A stretch of 64,000 bases of DNA from Mytilinidion resinicola (Eukaryota; Ascomycota; Dothideomycetes; Mytilinidiales; Mytilinidiaceae): positions 459,745 through 523,744 of the forward strand of contig NW_022985453.1 in assembly GCF_010093595.1 (NCBI RefSeq). The letters are read 5' to 3'. Made by a program: the position numbers and the translations under genes. Below the pieces are notes generated by a model that was given only the letters and a program-made list of their open reading frames with translations, ran no database searches and was not told the origin of the DNA. How positions within the stretch are numbered: position 1 is the first letter of the stretch; every line of letters begins with the position of its first letter. Of this stretch, positions 47,086 to 56,829 are shown piece after piece.

Positions 47086-49558
47086 CAGTCAGGGCAGCAA
47101 GCGGAGGACTCTGTGAGCCCTTTGCTTCCCCTCACCTGTCGCGGCGACGGAGGTGGTAGTTGTGACGAAAACGGCGGTGGTGCTGGTGGAGGTGATGTGA
47201 TGGGCACGGTATAGGTGCGGAGTTCATGCCGTGGCGGGGACTGGTGTAACGTGGGCTGCGAAAGTCCATCTAGTTCATGCTTTCGTATCCGGATGAGTGT
47301 GATGCGTGCGAGGGCGGGCCAGCGGGACTCTGCGGTGCTGTGAGCGCGTCGAGGAGCTGGAAAGGAGACCGTGTCCCAGGAGGACTCAATTCTGCGAGCG
47401 GAGGCGCGGTGCTGAGTGAGGATCAGGGCCGGGGACGTGAGATGTCAAGTCCGTCAGGATTTGAGGCTGGTTCCGACGGCTGAGAATGGAGCGCTGACTG
47501 GCACCTGCCAAGCGTGCTGGGGGTTGGGAGAAGGCTGCCGCGGCGCTTGAATCAGTTTGCAATAGCAGCGACAAGAAGACAACACAGCGTTTGCGAATGC
47601 GAATGTTCAGTGCGACGAGAATGGTGTTTGGGAAGAAGACAGCAGCAGGCAGCTCCTGAAAATAATCCGTGTGCGTTTGGACTGTTTTGCTTTGCGGCCC
47701 TCACCGCCACCAGCCCCCATTCATCCCCCTCGACAACCGCCAACAGCGGACTCACCCAGCAGCAAATCCTCCCTACGGCAAATGCACCTAGTCGAGCCCC
47801 TCTTTCCTGCCCAGGCCTCTCCCAAGTCACCCTCTCTCCCCTCCGTGCTCCTCGGGGCCCTCACTCCCGATCTGCCCCCCTCCCACGCACGCTTCAAGAC
47901 CTCGTCGCACGCTTCAATCCGGGCGACGTGCGTCCGCTAGTCTACGCAGCGCACAGTCTCGCATGGCCCGAGTCTCTCGTCGAGGGCAGCTGCCGGGATG
48001 CGCGGCGAGACGATACAGTATCACTGTAATGCTCGCTGTGTCTCCCCCATCCGCGGCCAATGGCAGCAGCGGCAGGAGGTGAGTCCGCTTCACTTTCTGC
48101 GCGAACACCCTCAGCCCTGCCTGCGACACGCTGCTGCGCTGGCCTCGAAGCGGCTGCTGGCTGCGCGCTGCGTCATGGGCAATGGACACGTCAATGTGGC
48201 TGGGGCGTTGCGCGAACCTGGAGGCCCTGTATGGAGCCCCCATCCAACATCCGTGCTGCTTTCTGTCGGAGGACCTTCTGCCTTGCCAGGCGCCTGCAGC
48301 AGCGCTCGGAGATGCCATTGCTCGACTGCTCGCGCTGCATGGTGCGGAAGTGGGTTTGCGACGAGGCCTTAATCAAATGGGAATCGCTGCCGCCCGCGAT
48401 ATTTCCAGCGTTGGGCGCCAAGCGACGTGTTGAAGTCTGAACCTCGCCCAAGCCCAATGGGCCGCGGCGTGTCGCTGCTACATTAGGACCGCGTCGACGC
48501 TCTGAAAATACTCCGAGACAGACAGCACGTTGCTCTGCTGTCCTTGGAACTACAGAATCGCAATCCGGTTGCAGAATCGCACTTCCGTTGCATCAAGTCC
48601 GTATCTCTCACACCATGCCACCCCTCGTCCTCCGAGCGAGAGCCCCTCATGCTCGCAACCAACACCACACTGCATCGGCAAACCAGTCTGCACGCCTCAA
48701 ATCGTGCATATGCATATCGCGCGACGCAAAAAAATTAAAAATCAACGGCCGCCAGTAATCGCGCGCCGCCCGCCGACCCCACTTGCTCTCGAAAAAAATC
48801 CCAATATTCAGCACCATGGTCTGGTATCAGTTCTACGCACGTGGGTTTGATTGTTTGGGCCACGATGCCCTCGAAACACCAGCATCCACAATTGATAGTG
48901 GTACCGGCAGTTCCTAGCGGTCCGTCCCGTCGGCCATGTAGACTACGCACGCGCGGCGGCCAGACTGCGAGCGGCGACACCTGTACACGACCACGACGGG
49001 ACAGGATCATGCCGGCTGCGTCCCGGCGAATGCCTGGACTCCGAATCGGCCCGAACCTGGTCTACTGTGGTGTTGTCTGTGCAAGGCCGTTAAGGTCGTA
49101 GCATTTGTAGAACCTCGTGCATAATCTAGGTGGGTACTCTGGTTTGTGATTCTGAAGGAAGCTGTGAGTAGTAAGAGATATTCTTGCGAGAACGCAATCC
49201 AACCATCAAATTGATCGGATTGGAAGAACTCCAAGAATAGCATTAAACATGCGGGCGAAATCAGGAGACACGGAAGCTACGGCAGATATCTATTCGGATT
49301 CGGATCGCACTGGCTGAGTAATGGACTAGAAACAATTGTTTTATAGAAACATGCTGAATAGTATTCCTCAATACGTTAGGCGAAGCCTGCACGGCCTGCT
49401 CGTTGTGGCGCAACGCTCGGACTAAACCGTACTGAGTTGTACACAACAGACGAACTTCGTTGCATTTGTCATCACTCAATACTTTCTGCTATTGGTTGCA
49501 TCCTTATCGATAGCGTAAAGCGACGGATTAAGGAATATCCAAGTCAATTTTAACGTCC
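47086..49558. other. long gene-free stretch
   Basis: GC-rich from 47100 to about 48500, then mixed. Several open frames exist in the GC-rich part, but none has motifs, splice logic or composition that persuades me. A start-like CACCATGGTCTGGTATCAG near 48820 is followed by possible intron signals, but the downstream exon is not recognisable. The left end carries the kinase promoter. From 49240 on the sequence is probably transposon-derived. Confidence 0.35.
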
Positions 49559-49606
49559 AAGGGCTAAGCGAATTTGGCGTGGCCACGACAAATTCGCTTA
49601 GCCCTT
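49559..49606. repeat. 48-bp near-perfect palindrome
   Basis: AAGGGCTAAGCGAATTT at 49559-49575 pairs exactly with its reverse complement at 49590-49606, and the 14-nt middle contains the self-complementary CGTGGCCACG. Over 48 bp only one symmetric pair of positions mismatches. It lies just upstream of the pogo-like remnant and may be two terminal inverted repeats head to head. Confidence 0.8.
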
Positions 49607-49740
49607 ACCCGTGGCTTTCGCGTAGTGCAAGTTTCTCGTTCCTCGAAATTTGCCCCACTTCCACCCAACTAGTTAGGTGGCCGCCATCTCAGTGCACCGG
49701 CCACCTCAACGCGTCAGTTGTACATAGATTATTTGACACC

Positions 49741-50715
49741 GTGATTGCTCCATCAACATCATGGATTTGACCTACAAACAAGAAGAAATGTGCGTGCAGG
49801 ATGTATTGACAGCCTTCCACAACAATACATTCCCCTCCCTACAAAAAGCTGCTGCCCATTATGGCGCCAAGTACTCACGCGTTACAAATCGTGCCTGAGG
49901 CCTTCCACCACGGAATGAACGCATTCTATACAACCTATTACTGTATCCTTATAAGGAAGAGGGCCTTCTAATCTAGCTAAGACGACGTAATTAATTAGGA
50001 ACGCGTGCTACTACATTAAAATTAGAGTGGGAGTGCAATTTAATTTTGGCCGGCCGCCATACCGGCACAGGCGACCCCCCCTCTGCGGCAAGCATTGGAC
50101 ACGCTGCTTCCCCCTGCAGCACCCGGAATTTAACTTATACACTAAGAATCCTAAGGACCTTAAAAGGCAGGCAGCGGAGGACCTGAAAGTGCTGTTGCGT
50201 TAGTATAAGGACTATAATAATACTGTGGGCCTGTATAGTATATAACTAAGAGACCAGTGCAACTATAATAAGACAGGCGTGCGCCTAGGTATAGGTAAAA
50301 AGAAGAAGGTTATTATAATATCTAAGAGTATTTAAATTACCGCTGCAAAGGATACTAACTGCGAATCAGCCACAGTTAGTAAATATATCTCTGGCGATGG
50401 AGAGGTGCTGCCGCCGCTTATCCTTTTGGCAGGCAAACTATTTAAAAGCAATAGCTTACTAATACTACAAAGGAACTACCAGGCAACTACTTAGTAGGCG
50501 TGAACAATACTATATACATTAATAATAAGCTACTTTTCCGGTGGGCAAAGCACTTTAAATTGTTTTCCAGGAAGCGATAGCTTGGCAAAAATCGGCTCTT
50601 AATATTGGATGGCCATACAAGCTATTTTATAAGGCAATTTATTAAGTACTGCAATAAGTATTGTATTATCCTTTTTACTACAATTCCTTATATAACATAT
50701 ATCTGCCGGGGAGCG
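49741..50715 (+). mobile_element. pogo/Fot1-like DNA transposon remnant
   Basis: The conceptual reading starts MDLTYKQEEMCVQDVLTAF and continues SLQKAAAHYGAKYSRVTNR, a Psq-type helix-turn-helix found at the N terminus of pogo-family transposases. Further on, in shifted frames, come NKTGVRLGIGKKKKVIIIS, ESATVSKYISGDGEVLPPLI, and DGH-like sequence at LDGHTSYFIRQFIKYCNKY, the DDE-domain landmarks. Many in-frame TAG/TAA stops and a high TA content indicate repeat-induced point mutation. The coding region stops abruptly at about 50715, where the next element begins, so the 3' part is missing or displaced. It cannot be active. Confidence 0.75.
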
Positions 50716-50924
50716 CTACTCGTACACCCCCTTTTCACTACACGTACACCCCCTAATCGCTACACGTACACCCCCCCCTCTTGGCGCTTTACCACCTTCT
50801 AATTGGCTCGGAACACTGTTCCGTAGCCTCCGATTCGCTCGCTTAACTCGCTCACTAATTCCGAATGCTCTCTCCAAATGCGGCCATGTACAACACAAGC
50901 AATCACATAATGCCAATTTGTATA

Positions 50925-51180
50925 GCCTTATGTACGAGCTCACGTACGAGCTCATGTATAGCCTTACGTACGAGCTCACGTACAAGCTCACGTACGAGCT
51001 CATGTATAGCCTCACGTACGAGCTCACGTACGGCCTCGTGTGTAGCATCACGTACGGCCTCGCGTATAGTATCACGTACGGCCTCGTGTATAGCATCACG
51101 TACGGCCTCGCGTATAGCATCACGTACGACCTCGCGTATAGCATCACGTACGGCCTCGTATATAGCATCACGTGTAGAGA
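50925..51180. repeat. 12/24-bp minisatellite
   Basis: Units of the form CACGTACGAGCT and CACGTACGGCCTCGTGTATAGCAT alternate for about 250 bp. Multiples of 12 keep frames open on both strands (TYELTYELMYSL on plus, REAVRDAI on minus), producing spurious long open frames. Confidence 0.85.
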
Positions 51181-51279
51181 GACGTAAAGGTGAATACCCG
51201 GAGGAAACGAAGAGAAAACCGAGCCAATGAGAAGAGAATAAAGCGCCAAGAAGAAAGCGCGGCAAACGTAACGACCAGA

Positions 51280-52060
51280 GAACGTACCTAAAAAAAAAAA
51301 CGAATAGACGAGGAGACAAAAAAGCGCACACCACCACCCCTCCCCGAGCTGCAACACCCTCAAAATGACACGGAGCAAACCAGAGAAACATCCGGACAGT
51401 AACGAAGACGCCTAACTACACAGAAACCGATACATAAAGCCGAACAAGATGCAATACCTAAAACCAAACCACAGCCTAAAAACAAGAACATACAAGAACA
51501 GAAAAACGAGAACACAAAAAACGAAAGAGACAGACAAACGCACACACCCAAACACATACACGCACACACCAGCATAACTACAAGCACACCCACTCCACGC
51601 CAGGCCCACAACCACCCTCACAATCGAGCCAAGCAACGCGCACGAAGCTCACGGCATTCACGCTCACAACAACCGACAAACGATGCTACAACCGAGGCCG
51701 TACCACAGCCTAAAAACGAGCAAACGCACACCTACATAGATATACCGATTCGCAAAACCAAAAAAACACAATTAGATACCAACCTAAAGACCAGACAACC
51801 TAAGCCAAAGCAAAAGAAAAGAATAGAATACAATTCTAGAAGAGAAGAGACGACGAGAACTACAAGAAAGCCAAAAAACCCAAACCCTAACACGACTACG
51901 GCGCATTAACACCAACCCTGGACCACTACCACCGACACCTACACCTAACCCTAACCAAAATAAACATAAACCTCAATATCATAAGCAGAAACCGCAAGCA
52001 AAAGCACAACCTACCCAAACCTAAGCCCCTAAGCATAAGGATAAGGCTAAGGCATAGGCT
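51280..52060. other. T-poor, A/C-rich strand-asymmetric stretch
   Basis: For about 780 bp the plus strand is almost all A and C with few T. Near its right end CCTAACCCTAACC occurs around 51944, and AAACCCTAAC around 51885, both resembling the fungal telomere repeat on its C-rich strand, but only one or two units long. No gene. Confidence 0.6.
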
Positions 52061-52139
52061 AAGGACTAGCCTGACTACAAACTACCCTCTGAAATACCAC
52101 CTTACCCGGTACACCAGCCGGCCCACCACGCGGCCGACC

Positions 52140-52290
52140 GCCAGGCGCAGCTGCAGGTGCAGCTGTAGGCGCAGCTGTAGGCGCTGCTATATGCGCTGCT
52201 ATATGCGCTGCTGTAGGTACTGCCGTAGGTGCTGCCGTAGGTACTGCTATAGGTGCTGCCGTAGGTGCTGCCGTAGATACAGCTATAGGC
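52140..52290. repeat. 12-bp minisatellite
   Basis: About twelve copies of GCTGCCGTAGGT and variants (GCTGTAGGCGCA, GCTATATGCGCT). On the minus strand it would encode PTAAPTAVPTAA. Confidence 0.85.
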
Positions 52291-52790
52291 CTAAGAAGGG
52301 CTGGATTAATACAAGAAAGATCAACCGGTGTAGCTGTCAACTAATAGGCATTCCAAGCAACAGGAGCTGGACGAGGGACTACAGAAATAGGCGGTGCTGG
52401 CGGCGGAGCTGTCAGCATGCGTCTTGGAGGTATGTATGCTCGTATGTCTACTCTGTCTGGTTTACTACAGTATTTTGCTAGGCCGTAGCCCTGCGCTGAT
52501 GCGTGCACTTGTAGAGCAATATGCGCTTCCTCTGCTGTAGGGTAGTACGCCAGCCGTGGCGGCTGGAGGGCTATGGTGAGTGAACTGTTAAGGTGGAGGA
52601 GGAGGATGAGGATGAGGACGCAATTGCTTGTGTACACGCCGCATTTGGAGAGAGCATTTGGAATTAGTGAGCGACTTAAGCGAGCGAATCGGAGGCTCCG
52701 GAGCAGTGCTCCGGGCCAATTAGAAGGTGGTGAAGTAACTATGGGGGGGGGGGCTTGTGCGTGGAGGAATAAGGGGGTGTGCGATTATCA

Positions 52791-54137
52791 GTCCCCATAT
52801 ATATAGGTAAGGCCTGTACGGCCTCTAATTAAACTAGATCTATATTTCACGTATATATAAACCTATACATCACGTGTTCTATATATTACGTGCCCAAGTA
52901 TCACCCGAACGCTAAGAATTCCACAAAGGGGGGGTTATAATTAGGCTTGTCCTTTGCTACTAGCATTGATTGCTGTGGGTGATTGTCATAATCCAACAGC
53001 CCCCCTCAAGCAGCGTAGTTCTACAGAGTTAATCGCTCAACCGGAGACTCAGTCGCACGCTCCATCAGATTGCTGGTCATACCGTATTGATGAAACACCA
53101 TCGACCATAGTCGTAAAGGTCTCGATCCCCAATCACCATGACGAGCATGTGGCGCAACGTTTACTACTCCTCAGTCCACGCCATCGCACCCAACATCTCG
53201 ACATTTGAACGAACATTATCGAAGAATGTCTCCCTTGAGAAATCTCTCGAAATGTGAGAGGTGAGAGATTATATATCCAGTTGAAGGGGATGATCATGCG
53301 ATTTTTTAGTGGTTCCGCGGAACCCGCACAGCGCGGACCTTCACGTGAGGGATTGGGAAGCGTGCGAAACTTTACGGGTTCGATGTAGTGGCGAGTTAGA
53401 GGAAGAGTTACGTTGGAAGTGCGTGCGGGGGGGCTGAGGGAGTGTATAAAATTTCTTTGCAAAGATTTACTTGAGGAGCAGGAGGTCGAGTGCACGTTAG
53501 GCAATCAAAAACAATGTCGGTAGCCATCTTATGTTGGTTGGGAGAGGATATTAAGCAGATACCAGTCCGGACGTGGAATAGCTTACACGAATTCGTGGAA
53601 ATAGTCTCATTCCACGACACCGACGACGAATGATGGCTCGGGAGTTTTGCGCCGATCATAAACACCATATGGGCAAAAGAATGCTACCTACTCATCCAAA
53701 ATCATACACGTTTCGTGGGCCAGGAGGCGCAAGTATGTTACCTTCCTTCGCATCACTGGGAACCTTCCCTCTTTTGAAGTCTGACCACTTCGAATCCCGA
53801 ACCATGTTGGGCTAGTATCTCCCTTCCTGCAGCTGCCTTCACCGTTCCATGATCTCTTCAGAAGTCGAAGTAGCGCGAGGCTTTGCACGAGGTTCGGATG
53901 GTCTTCGACTTGCTTGGGAATCCAGAATCCGGATTGATATCAAATCCCGAGAGTAATGTAAAATCTTTGAATCTATGCCGCTCAACTGTAAGTGAGTCTG
54001 CGGTACCATGCTCCCCTATACACGAAGGCCGTGGTATTTGTCAAAAAAGCGCACCCCGGCCGAAGTGAACAGATATAGACAATAGGAGGTCGTGAGGTTG
54101 AGTGTCGAATGGCCCGATGCCGATAGATAGGGTATCA
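52791..54137. other. intergenic, nothing recognised
   Basis: AT-rich left part (52800-52960), possibly transposon flank. GGTTCCGCGGAACC near 53312 is a perfect 14-bp palindrome. No gene was recognised in the rest. Confidence 0.35.
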
Positions 54138-56005
54138 TCATAAAAGTTCGACTAAGCGACAAATACAGAACATCGCTCTCGCAGCGTTTCTAAAACTGGC
54201 ACAAGCGCCTCTTGGATGAGCTTGGAGTTCCATTTTCCTCACCATCGACATGACGCTCAATGTCCGATCCTTTGCAACGTCCTCCCAATAGCGGAAACAG
54301 AATGAATTTCCCTCTTGATGGGAACCACCATCTAAGGAATCTTCTTCGAGGCTACTGCGTCGCTTTTCAAGTCCTTCTAGGTTGTTGATTGCCTCTTTAA
54401 TAAGCCCGGGCATCAAACGCAACCAATTGTCTGTCAATTTAGAGTCTCGTTTACTACTTTCAATGGAGAGCCAACCAAAGCCGATGTTCCGAAGATCTTC
54501 TGAACTCGGCTGAACATGAACAACCTCCCATATCTGAAGTAAACTCTCAAGATTGGTGGGGGGGGAGGGGTGATTGAGATCCGAAGAGTCTGTTGCTGGA
54601 GCAGCGAGATTGAAATCACTGCATTGTAATATCGAAAGGTCAGTGGCTCGTTCTTTAAGATGCCTAGCTGTTGTCTTGACTGTGACCAGTCTGGAGCCCA
54701 TGAAAGTAATGTGCTGTCCCCGATCGTGGAGGCTTCCAAATGATTTGACATGCTCTAGAATTTCAGGTAAGAGGCCGATCTTTAAGCATGAGATGGTGAA
54801 TCGAGTGAAACAATTCTCGGTTGTATCGTTATAGTCCACTAAAGCGTGAATTAAGGGCTCTTTACCATCGAAGGACCGCTCCTCTTCACTGACATTAATG
54901 GTTCGCGGATTAAAGTATAGTGTCACATCGTCCGAATCAGCGATTGTATCGGGCAGCTCGTTATTGAAATCCAAATCAGTTGCAAGTCCGTAGATCGCAA
55001 AAAGTTTGTCCCTGGGGTCCGAGCACTCCGCTGCATGAAACTCCCTCAGGAGGTTCAAGATCTTCTTGTTATTCTTGTGGACGGCAAGAATGGTATTGAG
55101 TGGATCGCTTTCTAGCGCGACACTTGTTCTAGGGGACTCTAATGCGACTCTGAGCTCTCTCCAAGATATCTTCTCAAGTCCGTGGTAAAACATGGCACCG
55201 CGGCTAAGAGCGAGCTCTTGAGGAACATAGACGGTCGCTGTATCAGCGTTGGATGAGACAGAAATCAAGGTCTACTCACCCATCTTCTAGTGAACCATGG
55301 ATTTTGGAGCCAAACATCAATCGGTTTCATCAATGTTGAATCGAAAATCTCCAACAAAACGTTTTCAATGGAAGATTTATTATAGCTGTCGCCCAATGCA
55401 AGAGTCCGAAAGAACGCGAAGACTTTTGCGACGTTCTGGCCCTGGTGGCCAAGCCAGACGCATACTTTTGACGCACAGCTATATATTTCACCCATCAATT
55501 GAACCTGAGTTCTTAATTCATCCTCATCCGCCTGGTTCAAGCATCGGCTGCGACAGATAGTTGATGTCTGTTGGTCCATTCTCGCCTCGCTCGGGCTCGG
55601 CGGCAATAAGTAGTTGGTGTCTGTTGGATTCATCCGTTCGGGCCTCGGCGCGGCTGCGATAGGGTAGTTTATTAAGACCGCATCAACCTAGATGTTCCCT
55701 GGGCTTAGAATTTTCCGGAAACGGCGTAGGAGGGCGTCAACGTTAGGCGTGATATTAAGAACTAAGTCACCATCGCAAATGAGTTGATGAGTGTACTTGG
55801 GTTCGCTCCCCCAAACGTACGAAATGGCATCGTAAGAGTTAAGAACGCAATTGGTAGATTTTGGGATCTGAGGTTTGTCAAGGTGGACAATGTCACACCT
55901 GAGTGGCTCATCATCATCCGTCGCAGGATGTAGATGGATTAATCGAATCCAATGGGGACTTTGAAGTGACCGGTATTCGTATGGGGGGAGCTGTTGGCTG
56001 GACAT
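54138..56005 (-). pseudogene. HET-domain (heterokaryon incompatibility) gene, interrupted
   Basis: HET proteins control allorecognition cell death in ascomycetes. The N terminus reads YEYRSLQSPHWIRLIHLHP, then SYDAISYVWGS, the first HET block. ITPNVDALLRRFRK and the second block I-VDAV...LNQADEDELRTQVQLMGEIYS follow, then VWLGH and NPWFTRRW. A TAG at 55688-55690 sits where Trp is expected (WVDAV). Between VDAV and CLNQADED lie 132 extra bases (55544-55675), an in-frame insertion made of two-plus copies of a ~52-bp repeat. After RRW, near 55250-55290, either a short intron or a frame break precedes VPQELALSRGAMFY. The C-terminal region (54138 to about 55220) is open: LREFHAAECSDPRDKLFAIYGLA is the third conserved HET-family block. 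The gene is probably dead. Start choice MSSQQLPPYEY is uncertain. Confidence 0.8.
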
Positions 56006-56829
56006 GGATGAGGCTAGGTGATGTGAGACCTCCGGATGCGGCGATAGCATGTTACTGACTATGGATGGTGGCTGCCAAATATGACGACAGTCAGCGAATC
56101 CGCGTTTACGTTCTTTTTTGGAAAAGGCCAAGATGAATTCCGAGCAAGACTAGTCGCTCTGAAGAGTTGCTTGTTGTGGTGTTGGAGCCTAGCGGGGAGT
56201 TGCTCGCGAGATATTCCGCCGTTGCACAGCCCCCAGTCGAACGACAAAACGCAAGTCAGGTGACCTCGATACCTGCGATCTATCAGCCTCGTAGCCAAGA
56301 GTGGACAAGCACGTCAAACTTGGCGCAAACTTCCACCCCTTCGAACTCATCTAAAGCAAGCTTGACTATTTAAAAATTGAAAGCTAAAGAACGTAGGACG
56401 ATAACGAAAAGTACAACAAGCACAGCAAATAGTTTGATATAGTAATCTCAATTCAACCGATATCTAACTATACATATCCTCATGCTCACTCCCAGACCAC
56501 CAAGAAAGCCGTGGCCGGGATAAGAAGAACTCAGATCTATACCATGCATGCAGCTCAGCTCCCAAAGACAGAGCCAGTTCGCAAGATAGCACTCCAACAC
56601 CAACTCTATGATGATGCAAAAGCTAGTATGCCAACTGGGCCCAAGCTGATCCCTTCGCTGATACTCGCTGCAATGCAGTGCGGTTGCGGTAACGTCTAAC
56701 CAAGCACTTGATGAAACCAAGAACTCAACAAAGACGAAGAATGCGTTTCGGCGAGAGAGCATTCGATATACCATGACTGTACGATTCGCGACGCGAAATG
56801 ACGCTGTGATGCGATGCAATACGCCGAAC
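56006..56829. other. intergenic, nothing recognised
   Basis: Upstream of the HET gene and downstream of the Fun30-type gene. Small open frames only. Confidence 0.35.

Larger units (their letters stand above)
50716..52790. mobile_element. non-autonomous element with long terminal inverted repeats
   Basis: The left end (about 50724-50900) and the right end (about 52622-52785) are inverted repeats. They share GTACACCCCCTT against GCACACCCCCTT at the tips and a nearly identical ~115-bp block reading ACCACCTTCTAATTGG, CCTCCGATTCGCTCGCTTAA, CTCACTAATTCC, ATGCTCTCTCCAAATGCGG. The interior carries two 12-bp minisatellites, a T-poor stretch, and on the minus strand (52341-52637) a reading LAYYPTAEEAHIALQ, ASAQGYGLAKYCSK that resembles the start of a FAR1-type DNA-binding domain of Mutator-like transposases. 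No transposase core is present. I see no target-site duplication. The Mutator-like assignment is tentative; the inverted repeats are clear. Confidence 0.7.

Noticed and set aside
47514..48029. 171-codon open frame in GC-rich DNA
   Set aside because: The composition is Arg/Pro/Ser-rich with no motif. It lies in the upstream region of the kinase gene.
48820..49101. Possible two-exon small gene starting MVWYQFYA
   Set aside because: The start context and a GTGGGT...GGCAG gap are tempting, but the downstream exon is not recognisable and the donor is weak.
50716..51391. Long minus-strand open frames over the 12-bp repeats
   Set aside because: The translation is repeat-encoded and spans the terminal inverted repeat of a mobile element. 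No domain.
51880..51960. Telomere or interstitial telomere tract
   Set aside because: Only one or two CCCTAA units are present, inside A/C-rich low-complexity sequence.
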